From the NCBI GenBank assembly GCA_020056125.1, contig JAGVIJ010000046.1, positions 1-10,954 of the forward strand: 10,954 nucleotides of DNA, read 5' to 3'. The DNA comes from a bacterium. Lineage in GTDB: Bacteria; Patescibacteriota; Patescibacteriia; 2-12-FULL-60-25. A model generated the notes under the pieces. The model worked only from the letters and a program-made list of their open reading frames with translations, had not been told where the DNA came from and searched no databases. Both the position numbers and the translations under genes were made by a program. Positions 1 through 4,602 of this stretch are shown piece after piece; the stretch's first letter is position 1; every line of letters begins with the position of its first letter.

Positions 1-969
1 ATAAAAAGAAACTTTTTTGAACGGCTGCTTTTGTCCCAACATATTTAGAGCCGCTGTCTTGCCTTGTTCTTGCGCATTAATCCACGCGCCTAAAATCACT
101 TGGCCATCCATAATCAAATCGCGATATTCAGCCACATCTCCGGCCGCCCAAACATCCGGCACGCTGGCCTCAAGGAATTCATTAGTGATAATGCCGCGCT
201 TAACTTCCACACCGGATTGCTTGAGCCATTCATGCGGACAAACCACTCCCACACCAAAAATCAGCAGGTCGCACGGCAGTTCAGTTCCGTTTTTTAAAAC
301 AACTTTGGTCACACGCTCCGCGCCTTGAATGTCTTTTAGCTCGGACGAACCGTAAATTTTTACGCCGCCTTGTTCTAAAATATTCTCTATCAACTGACCG
401 GATAGCGGATCCAAAACCGGTTCCCAGCAATGCTCGGTGTCAAACACCATGGAAACTTCCAAACCTTTTTGCCTAAGCAGATCAGCCATTTCAAACCCGA
501 TAAAACTCCCACCCACCACCACGGCGTGCTTGGCGCTCTCTGCGGCTTGCATCATGCCTTGGCCGTCTTCCAGCGTGCGCACATGAAAGATCCCTTGCTT
601 ATCCGAACCCGGAATGGGTAGATGGCGCGCGCAAGCGCCGATGGCTAATAATAATTTATCGTACCCGAGCGTTTGCCCGTCATCCAAGGTAATGACTTTT
701 TTTGCCGCGTCCAGACCAACCGCGCGTTTGCCGGGCAAGAAATTAATTTTATTTTTTTCATACCAATCCTTGCTCTTGAGCCAAATCTGCTCAAACGGAA
801 CTTTACCCAAAAAAATATTGGGTTTGGAAATCATCACGCGGGAATACAAGCGATGCGGTTCTGCGCTGACTATGGCCACCGTAGCCTCCGGATTATTTTT
901 ACGCATAGTCTCCGCGGCCGTGGTGCCGGCTACGCCGCCGCCGATGATCAGGTATTGGAATTTTTGCAT
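1..969 (-). CDS. FAD/NAD(P)H-dependent oxidoreductase (ferredoxin/rubredoxin reductase type), C-terminus cut by window edge
   Basis: An open frame of 323 codons starts at ATG 969 and leaves the window without a stop. Residues 8-15 form the FAD dinucleotide-binding loop (IIGGGVAG). A second Rossmann loop at 151-158 (VVGGSFIG) would bind NAD(P)H, with Ser155 where many relatives have Gly. The late FAD motif VWAAGDVAE is at 273-281, with Asp278 expected to contact the FAD ribityl chain. There is no CxxxxC redox-disulfide near the N-terminus, so it belongs with ferredoxin/rubredoxin/nitrite-reductase-type flavoproteins rather than lipoamide dehydrogenases. Relatives are about 380-450 residues, so the C-terminal interface domain is probably missing. 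The start lies one base after the ferredoxin stop (TAA T ATG), so the two are almost certainly co-transcribed, and the ferredoxin is the likely redox partner. The direction of electron flow and the final acceptor cannot be read here. Confidence 0.93.
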   Translation of the reverse strand, partial: MQKFQYLIIGGGVAGTTAAETMRKNNPEATVAIVSAEPHRLYSRVMISKPNIFLGKVPFEQIWLKSKDWYEKNKINFLPGKRAVGLDAAKKVITLDDGQTLGYDKLLLAIGACARHLPIPGSDKQGIFHVRTLEDGQGMMQAAESAKHAVVVGGSFIGFEMADLLRQKGLEVSMVFDTEHCWEPVLDPLSGQLIENILEQGGVKIYGSSELKDIQGAERVTKVVLKNGTELPCDLLIFGVGVVCPHEWLKQSGVEVKRGIITNEFLEASVPDVWAAGDVAEYRDLIMDGQVILGAWINAQEQGKTAALNMLGQKQPFKKVSFY

Positions 970-970
970 A

Positions 971-1228
971 TTACGGATAGATCTGTTTGCCGGCTTTGTC
1001 GAAAAGCAAAATGGCTTTGGTAGGGCAAGCCTCGGCTGACATCTTGAGCGTTTCATCATCCGCCGCGTTAGGATCGATTACCACGGCTTTGTTCTCGCCA
1101 TCCAGCTCATAAGTTTCAGGCGCTACCGTGAGACAGGCTGCGGCGCTGATGCAAAGATCGCGATCCACCACGATTTTGCCGATTTCTGAACCCTCGCGAG
1201 TGCGCAGATATTCTGTTTGATTAGACAT
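971..1228 (-). CDS. Small single-cluster ferredoxin
   Basis: This 85-residue acidic protein should be a cytoplasmic electron carrier. Residues 19-37 (IVVDRDLCISAAACLTVAP) and 68-72 (CPTKA) match the single-cluster bacterial ferredoxins. Visible ligands are Cys26, Cys32 and Cys68 followed by Pro69. The usual second cysteine of a CxxCxxC motif is Ala29, so only three cysteines remain. In this family that arrangement is usual for a [3Fe-4S] cluster, or a [4Fe-4S] cluster with a non-cysteine fourth ligand. No Shine-Dalgarno sequence is visible; the upstream stretch is A/T-rich. The flavoprotein reductase gene follows after one base, so this is likely the first gene of a ferredoxin-reductase operon. 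The preceding minus-strand gene ends in a terminator, so the operon needs its own promoter. Confidence 0.93.
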   Translation of the reverse strand: MSNQTEYLRTREGSEIGKIVVDRDLCISAAACLTVAPETYELDGENKAVVIDPNAADDETLKMSAEACPTKAILLFDKAGKQIYP

Positions 1229-1255
1229 AAAAAAATTAAAAAATGATTAAGCGTT

Positions 1256-1261
1256 TTTATA
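1256..1261 (-). promoter_or_regulatory. Possible -10 box of the ferredoxin-reductase operon
   Basis: TATAAA on the minus strand lies 27 bases before the ferredoxin start and downstream of the terminator at 1296-1326. No convincing -35 box is seen at the proper distance, so the call rests on position and one hexamer. Confidence 0.3.
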
Positions 1262-1295
1262 GCTTACAATATGGGGTGGCAGGGGTCTAGAGTCT

Positions 1296-1326
1296 AAAAA
1301 GCCCCGACATAACACCGAGGCTTTTT
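1296..1326 (-). terminator. Intrinsic terminator of the four-helix membrane protein gene
   Basis: The arms AAAAAGCC (1296-1303) and GGCTTTTT (1319-1326) are exact complements around a 15-base loop that can extend the pairing through CG/CG. On the minus strand the stem ends in a T-tract and lies 17 bases past the stop at 1343. The A-tract on the other side would let it work in both directions. Confidence 0.72.
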
Positions 1327-1342
1327 ACTTTTCACGAAAAAA

Positions 1343-1768
1343 CTATTTTTTATTCGCGACAATCGCGCCCACAATCGCGCCGTTGATTACGCTGATGATC
1401 AAAGCTTGAATGAGCCAATACAATACTACGACCGGGGAGATATCCATGTAAAACGGCATGGTGACCATCCCGCTGAACGCGCCCAATAACCAAACCAGGA
1501 GGCCATAATTTATTCCCTTTCTCACACCCTTGGCCGGTAGAACTTTGGCGAATTGAGCGAAGATGAAGACAAAAATAAATGCGATCACTAAGCCCAGCGC
1601 GTAGTTCAAAATCAAATTTAGCGGGGCTGCCATGTTAGCCGGATCTTGCCAAATGATGGGTTGAATTTGATAAATCCAATTAAACAACCAACCGCAAGTC
1701 AGCAAACGAAACGCTGTGCTCGCGAGCCAAACTCCCACGGCCGCTAAAATAATTCTTTTAATGTTCAT
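1343..1768 (-). CDS. Four-helix integral membrane protein, function unknown
   Basis: I do not recognise a named family for this 141-residue, strongly hydrophobic protein. Four membrane helices can be placed at about 5-23, 50-73, 86-105 and 112-136. Gly and Ala recur in helix 3 and helix 4 (GAIVGAIVAN near the end), as in tightly packed small membrane proteins. The loop after helix 1 is Trp-rich (W27, W31, W40). The C-terminus is short and basic (NKK). The start is firm: AGGAGG sits six bases upstream of the ATG, and an extended -10 promoter lies about 40 bases upstream. It is a single-gene unit with its own terminator. Nothing in the neighbourhood suggests a substrate or partner. Confidence 0.85.
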   Translation of the reverse strand: MNIKRIILAAVGVWLASTAFRLLTCGWLFNWIYQIQPIIWQDPANMAAPLNLILNYALGLVIAFIFVFIFAQFAKVLPAKGVRKGINYGLLVWLLGAFSGMVTMPFYMDISPVVVLYWLIQALIISVINGAIVGAIVANKK

Positions 1769-1774
1769 GTTGCA

Positions 1775-1780
1775 CCTCCT
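1775..1780 (-). promoter_or_regulatory. Consensus ribosome binding site AGGAGG
   Basis: AGGAGG is six bases from the ATG at 1768. It stands out because most genes here have no recognisable Shine-Dalgarno sequence, and it fixes the start of the four-helix protein. Confidence 0.85.
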
Positions 1781-1806
1781 TTCAATTAAAAAATAATATT
1801 GCGTCC

Positions 1807-1815
1807 ATTATACCA
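1807..1815 (-). promoter_or_regulatory. Extended -10 promoter TGGTATAAT
   Basis: The minus strand reads TG-G-TATAAT, a perfect -10 hexamer with the TGn extension that lets sigma70-type polymerase work without a good -35 box. The -35 position has no strong match. Transcription would begin near 1800, giving a leader of about 30 bases containing the AGGAGG site. Confidence 0.7.
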
Positions 1816-1848
1816 TCTTTTGGTTCAAAATGGTGTAGCGCTTATTCC

Positions 1849-1985
1849 TCCCCTTAGATTAAGGGCGTAAAGCCCCGTGGGGCCACGCCCCTCTACGGGG
1901 GAGGCTGGAGGGGTTAGAATCTGCGTCATAAAATCTTTGGGCTAACCCCCTCGTGCTCCCCCTTGCCCCAAGGGGGAGATTTTTT
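1849..1985. repeat. Nested palindromic repeat element between divergent genes
   Basis: This is a composite of inverted repeats. The outer pair is 1897-1917 (starting GGGGGAGG, ending GGGGTTAG) against 1942-1962 (starting CTAACCCC, ending CTCCCCC). Each end has its own small hairpin: CCCTT (1851-1855)/AAGGG (1861-1865) on the left, and CTCCCCCTT (1956-1964)/AAGGGGGAG (1970-1978) with a T-run on the right. The left copy is interrupted by about 31 bases (1866-1896) that form another hairpin, GCCCC-GT-GGGGC inside GGGCGT/ACGCCC. This looks like one small palindromic element inserted into another of the REP or MITE kind. No transposase gene or clear target-site duplication is seen. Confidence 0.7.
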
Positions 1986-2012
1986 GGCGGCTGGTCTAAA
2001 ATATGCTATGAT
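1984..2012 (+). promoter_or_regulatory. Promoter of the DUF5652 gene, implying a leaderless transcript
   Basis: TTGGCG (1984-1989), a 17-base spacer, then TATGAT (2007-2012) preceded by TGC, form an extended -10 promoter. Its start point should fall at about 2018-2021, next to the ATG at 2022, and no ribosome binding site precedes that ATG. Confidence 0.6.
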
Positions 2013-2021
2013 TAATTCCAT

Positions 2022-2225
2022 ATGGAACAATATCTTCAGCAAAACGCCTGGCTCTTAGCCTTAGTCATCCTTTGGACCTTGCCATGGAAAGCCGTGACGC
2101 TCTGGAAGGCCGCGCGCTTAAAACAAAAAGTCTGGTTCGTGATTCTGCTCTGCGTTAATTCCATGGCTCTCTTGGAAATTATTTACATCTTTTTGGTGAC
2201 GCGGAAGAGAGAGAAGCACGCTTAA
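2022..2225 (+). CDS. DUF5652-family small membrane protein
   Basis: This 67-residue protein has two membrane helices, at about 9-28 and 37-59, joined by a short basic stretch (KAARLKQK) and ending in a basic tail (TRKREKHA). The order polar N-terminus, WLLALVILWTLPWKA, basic turn, VWFVILLCVNSMALLEIIYIF, basic tail is the pattern I associate with DUF5652 proteins, common in Patescibacteria and some archaea. Their function is unknown. The positive-inside rule puts the turn and C-tail in the cytoplasm. The gene has its own promoter and is followed by two hairpin terminators, so it is a single-gene unit. The family name is recalled from the sequence pattern, not searched. Confidence 0.82.
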   Translation: MEQYLQQNAWLLALVILWTLPWKAVTLWKAARLKQKVWFVILLCVNSMALLEIIYIFLVTRKREKHA

Positions 2226-2239
2226 ATCAAAACGAAATA

Positions 2240-2264
2240 CCCCCCCGACTAAGTCGAGGGGTTT
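2240..2264 (+). terminator. First hairpin after the DUF5652 gene
   Basis: CGAC-TAA-GTCG, flanked by CCCC and GGGG with one mismatched A, is followed by GTTTATT. It lies 15 bases past the stop codon and forms a tandem pair with the stronger hairpin at 2268-2303. Confidence 0.6.
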
Positions 2265-2267
2265 ATT

Positions 2268-2303
2268 AAAAATGTCCCCCGATAACTATCGGGGGACATT
2301 TTT
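2268..2303. terminator. Strong bidirectional terminator between convergent genes
   Basis: A perfect 17-base-pair stem (2268-2284 with 2287-2303) has an A5 tract on the left and a T5 tract on the right, followed by CTTTTT. It sits between the DUF5652 gene (plus) and the zinc-ribbon gene (minus), which end at 2225 and 2320, so it can stop transcripts from both sides. Confidence 0.9.
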
Positions 2304-2319
2304 CTTTTTGATTGGAAGA

Positions 2320-2550
2320 TTAACGGTATGAACCGCCTCCGCCTCCGCCGCGATAATTTCGCGGGCCGCTGTCTCTTCGTCTTTGACGATTACACTCGAA
2401 GCAATAAATCTTGCCGTAAGTGCCATCTTCTTTTAATGTGGGTTCAAAAGGCAAGCGATCAATTGCCGCGTTGCATTCTGCACATTTCAAACTTAATCCG
2501 GAGACATCAAAAGTTTGTCTCTGCGGACGATCGTTTTGTTGAAAAGCCAT
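2320..2550 (-). CDS. Small zinc-ribbon protein with basic, glycine-rich tail
   Basis: The 76 residues contain two CxxC knuckles, Cys23-A-E-Cys26 and Cys50-F-E-Cys53, 23 residues apart, which should bind one zinc. The segment LPFEPT before the second knuckle and CFECNRQRRRD after it resemble the CxxC-x17-CxxC family of tiny zinc-binding proteins common in Patescibacteria, though the spacing here is longer. The tail from about 55 is Arg-rich, then Gly-rich (RGGGGGGSYR), an RGG-like composition often linked to RNA binding; that role is inference. GAGGTG at 2561-2566 lies ten bases before the ATG. The leader upstream is unusually long for this window and can form hairpins, so post-transcriptional control is possible. 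Confidence 0.88.
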   Translation of the reverse strand: MAFQQNDRPQRQTFDVSGLSLKCAECNAAIDRLPFEPTLKEDGTYGKIYCFECNRQRRRDSGPRNYRGGGGGGSYR

Positions 2551-2566
2551 CTCAATATGTCACCTC

Positions 2567-2684
2567 ACTTTCTTTTTGCCCCTCTAAAGGATATAAAGCC
2601 TCTAAATGGACGGATGCGGTGACCTGCTTTGATCGCTCTTCAACTTAGTCGGTTGACGCGAAACTAATCGCAATGTTTCACCTT
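2567..2684 (-). promoter_or_regulatory. Putative structured 5' leader of the zinc-ribbon gene
   Basis: If transcription begins near 2684, the minus-strand leader is about 130 bases. It can form GAAAC/GTTTC (2660-2664 with 2675-2679) and TCAAC/GTTGA (2640-2644 with 2652-2656) in series. A competing long-range pairing, GGTGA with TCACC (2618-2622 with 2678-2682), overlaps the first stem, so two exclusive folds are conceivable. A third small stem, CTTGC/GCAAG (2682-2694), overlaps the promoter. Individual stems are only five base pairs, so the evidence is modest. Confidence 0.35.
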
Positions 2685-2691
2685 GCGTAGC

Positions 2692-2720
2692 AAGATAGCA
2701 TAAACCATGCCCAGCGTCCA
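2692..2720 (-). promoter_or_regulatory. Possible promoter of the zinc-ribbon gene
   Basis: On the minus strand TGGACG (2715-2720), a 17-base spacer ending in TGC, and TATCTT (2692-2697) make a plausible extended -10 promoter. Each hexamer matches consensus at four of six positions. Confidence 0.4.
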
Positions 2721-2782
2721 GTTCCCTTTAAAAAGCTCTGTCTTGCATCAAACCTTCAGCCCTTGACGAAATTTCCTCTGGC

Positions 2783-2790
2783 GGGGGGGG
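2783..2790 (+). repeat. G8 homopolymer run
   Basis: Eight G follow CTCTGGC in non-coding DNA, about 15 bases left of the Com-like gene's -35 box. It resembles the second G run at 3188-3196 (CTTTCTGC then G9). Confidence 0.9.
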
Positions 2791-2804
2791 TATTGCGCAT
2801 TTTA

Positions 2805-2833
2805 TTGCGACCTGTAGTCAACCATTGTATAAT
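2805..2833 (+). promoter_or_regulatory. Sigma70-type promoter of the Com-like gene
   Basis: TTGCGA (2805-2810), exactly 17 bases, then a perfect TATAAT (2828-2833). Transcription would begin near 2840 and give a leader of about 64 bases. This is the best-formed two-box promoter in the window. Confidence 0.78.
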
Positions 2834-2903
2834 TATAAACAAAGAAGCTCATAAGAGGCTCTAGGAGGAGGCTTAAGTAGAGGCTCATAAATTTTTTTAA
2901 TTT

Positions 2904-3074
2904 ATGGAACTCGAATCAAAAGAAGATTATAAGTGTAAACACTGCAATAAACTTTTATTTAAAGGATTCTTGGTTAGAGATGGGCACATAGAGATAAAGT
3001 GCAAACATTGTAAATTTATTAATACTTTTAACATTAATAATAAAAATAACGAAGCTACGCCTAAAAGCAACTAA
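2904..3074 (+). CDS. Com-like zinc-finger protein (phage Mu Com type)
   Basis: This 56-residue protein has two CxxC pairs, Cys11-K-H-Cys14 and Cys33-K-H-Cys36, within YKCKHCNKLLFKG and IEIKCKHCKFINTF. That layout, including the NKLL after the first pair and IEIKC before the second, matches the Mu-like Com family. In phage Mu, Com binds the mom mRNA and exposes its ribosome binding site. Here no mom-like gene or phage structural gene is adjacent, so the target is unknown; it may bind RNA generally. The tail is polar (NINNKNNEATPKSN). A two-box promoter lies 71 bases upstream. A purine-rich AGGAGGAGG at 2863-2871 is 32 bases from the ATG, too far for ordinary initiation, and no other start codon lies nearer. 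Confidence 0.8.
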   Translation: MELESKEDYKCKHCNKLLFKGFLVRDGHIEIKCKHCKFINTFNINNKNNEATPKSN

Positions 3075-3187
3075 AGTTAAGTTTATTTAAAATGTTTGTT
3101 CATCAACATAAGAAACTCTCGAAGTTCAAATCAAATGAGTTTTTTATGTCTTTTTTTCGCCTAAATAATGCCCCTTTCGCTTTCTGC

Positions 3188-3196
3188 GGGGGGGGG
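3188..3196 (+). repeat. G9 homopolymer run
   Basis: Nine G after CTTTCTGC in the non-coding gap between the Com-like gene and the two-helix protein. Only a doubtful, lysine/phenylalanine-rich frame (3092-3280) crosses it. Confidence 0.9.
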
Positions 3197-3217
3197 TCTA
3201 AAGAGGAATTAAAATTT

Positions 3218-3241
3218 GCATTCTTTTCAGAATGTTTTTTT
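3218..3241 (+). terminator. Weak intrinsic terminator downstream of the Com-like gene
   Basis: CATTCT (3219-3224)/AGAATG (3229-3234) with loop TTTC is followed at once by seven T. The six-pair stem is short but the T-run is good. It lies 144 bases after the Com-like stop and 20 bases before the next start. Confidence 0.5.
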
Positions 3242-3260
3242 GTTGCAAAAATAAAAATTT

Positions 3261-3473
3261 ATGAGAGCGCCAAAATTTAAAAAATCAAATCTAAAATCCA
3301 TTTTGTTCTATTATTCTATTTTTTTCTCAACCATTTTGGCGGTTGGCGGATTTTATACCGCCAGATCAAAAAGTGAGATTATCAGTAGTTTTTTGTTTTT
3401 GCCGGTGACGATTTTACTTTGGCTCAATCTGATTCAAAGGCGAAAAGAAAAAAATGAAAAAACACCCGGGTAA
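3261..3473 (+). CDS. Small two-helix membrane protein, function unknown
   Basis: The 70 residues open with a basic, polar segment (MRAPKFKKSNLKS). Helix 1 follows at about 14-33, then a short turn with basic and acidic residues (ARSKSE), helix 2 at about 39-57, and a highly charged tail (QRRKEKNEKTPG). Both ends are basic, so a hairpin with both termini in the cytoplasm is expected. No ribosome binding site is seen; the bases before the ATG are A/T-rich, as at 2904 and 3571. I recognise no family. The ordered helix-turn-helix makeup argues for a real gene. It may be the first gene of the surface operon, since 97 bases without a clear terminator separate it from the next gene. Confidence 0.62.
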   Translation: MRAPKFKKSNLKSILFYYSIFFSTILAVGGFYTARSKSEIISSFLFLPVTILLWLNLIQRRKEKNEKTPG

Positions 3474-3570
3474 ACCACTAATTAAATTAAAGGTCGAAAT
3501 TAGTTAGCCGCCAAGCCATAAAAAAGAAAGATCGAAGTTAAATTAAATTTTTAAATTGCCTTAAAAAATT

Positions 3571-4155
3571 ATGAGTAAAAATAAATATATACGAGCATCA
3601 ACCGCAGTTGCGATTGGAATAGGCGTAGGAGCGATGGTATTTTTTGCGACAGCGCGTGTAAGCCTGGCTCTCACCTCAACCATTATATCCTCGGCCACCT
3701 CGCTGCAACGAATACGCGTGGACTATACCGACGTACAAGCCGCGCCCGATCTGGTGGGAGACGGCAGTTGGAAGAGGTTGATCGTGAGAACCGTGCCTAA
3801 AGCTGAATATCTTTTAGGGGTTGTCACAAAGACCAATATTGGATTCACCGGGCCAAATCCCGTCTCGCCGGGCAAGCAAATAGTCGTTTTTGCGGACGCG
3901 GTGCGTATTGAGGATGCAGATGGAGGCCAGTACAGCGCCGGTGATTTTGCCATGCCCCCAAACCTTGAGCACGATGATACTCTGGAAAATCGATTCGGCA
4001 ATGGCATGGAGTACGGTTTCTATAGTGAAGATACTGATCTCAAATTGGTTTACTATATCAAGGGAATGGACTCTGAGACACAACAACCAATTGATCTTAA
4101 TACTCTTTCCGCCGGCCAATTTGATGTCTATTATCTAATAACGTCCGGAAAGTAA
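3571..4155 (+). CDS. Secreted or membrane-anchored protein of the surface operon, function unknown
   Basis: This 194-residue protein has a basic start (MSKNKYIRAS) and one hydrophobic segment at about 11-34, which may be a signal peptide or an uncleaved anchor. The rest (35-194) is polar and beta-rich by composition, has no cysteine, and reads like a single extracellular beta-sandwich (for example KQIVVFADAVRIEDADGGQY at 103-122). I recognise no family. No Shine-Dalgarno site precedes the ATG. It is the first gene of a tight block: the next start is 16 bases after its stop, and the two after that follow with gaps of 26 and 3. It is therefore likely made with the giant surface protein, possibly as a periplasmic or surface partner. 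Confidence 0.82.
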   Translation: MSKNKYIRASTAVAIGIGVGAMVFFATARVSLALTSTIISSATSLQRIRVDYTDVQAAPDLVGDGSWKRLIVRTVPKAEYLLGVVTKTNIGFTGPNPVSPGKQIVVFADAVRIEDADGGQYSAGDFAMPPNLEHDDTLENRFGNGMEYGFYSEDTDLKLVYYIKGMDSETQQPIDLNTLSAGQFDVYYLITSGK

Positions 4156-4171
4156 TAAGTGCAAAATTATT

Positions 4172-4576
4172 ATGTTTAGTCTTAGTCTTAGCCAAAAGTG
4201 CACATCCGGGCTGATCCTCGTGCTGACTCCGTTAACCTTGGGTGTGTTGGGTTGGGAAATCCATAATGTCATAGTTGATTTTAAAGAAAATCAAGTGGAA
4301 GCCAAAATGGTTGGAAAAATAAAAAATCAACAGCCAGTGTTTTTGGATCGACCCGCTCCCCAACCAGGAGATGATTCGGAGTTTCGCAAGACCTACCATG
4401 CAAATTTAGTGGAAAGTCGTGTGGCCGCAGCAATGATGAAGAGTGAAATTAAAGAAGAAAACACCCAAATTTGCGAGCAAGCCTTTACTGCCTATTATGG
4501 CAATCTGAATGAAGAATCAGCTCGTCAAGCGCTGATGATAATTCACGCGTATTGCCCATCTGCCTCAAGAAAATAA
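4172..4576 (+). CDS. Membrane-anchored small protein of the surface operon, function unknown
   Basis: The 134-residue protein has one hydrophobic segment at about 11-28 (TSGLILVLTPLTLGVLGW), which should anchor it with the remainder outside. The outer part is mostly helical by composition (FRKTYHANLVESRVAAAMMKSEIKEEN). It contains two cysteines, Cys101 and Cys128, that could form a disulfide joining the last two helices. I recognise no family. The gene lies 16 bases after the secreted protein and 26 bases before the preferred start of the giant surface protein. Conserved order with those genes would support a joint role in assembly or anchoring, but that is inference. Confidence 0.78.
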   Translation: MFSLSLSQKCTSGLILVLTPLTLGVLGWEIHNVIVDFKENQVEAKMVGKIKNQQPVFLDRPAPQPGDDSEFRKTYHANLVESRVAAAMMKSEIKEENTQICEQAFTAYYGNLNEESARQALMIIHAYCPSASRK

Positions 4577-4602
4577 GATTGGCTACGGCGGGATGGTACA
4601 TT

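Larger units (their letters stand above)
2551..2903. other. 353-base gene-free stretch between divergent genes
   Basis: No credible reading frame is seen here. It holds the leader and probable promoter of the zinc-ribbon gene (left half), a G8 run at 2783-2790, and the promoter and leader of the Com-like gene (right half). It also carries short direct repeats: CCTCTAAA at 2581-2588 and 2599-2606, and GAGGCTC twice within 2855-2886. Confidence 0.6.

Noticed and set aside
614..1039. Plus-strand open frames over the oxidoreductase and ferredoxin genes
   Set aside because: They are antisense to two genes with well-defined cofactor motifs.
2328..2648. Plus-strand open frame of 106 codons opposite the zinc-ribbon gene
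   Set aside because: It is antisense to a gene with clear CxxC motifs and a ribosome binding site; its composition (Arg/Ser/Cys-rich) is that of a shadow frame.
3092..3280. Plus-strand open frame of 62 codons between the Com-like gene and the two-helix protein
   Set aside because: It has Lys/Phe-biased composition, crosses the G9 run and a terminator hairpin, overlaps the next gene's start, and has no domain or ribosome binding site.
4552..4602. An in-frame ATG 51 bases upstream of the preferred start of the giant protein
   Set aside because: It overlaps the end of the preceding gene and adds 17 residues before an otherwise perfect signal peptide.
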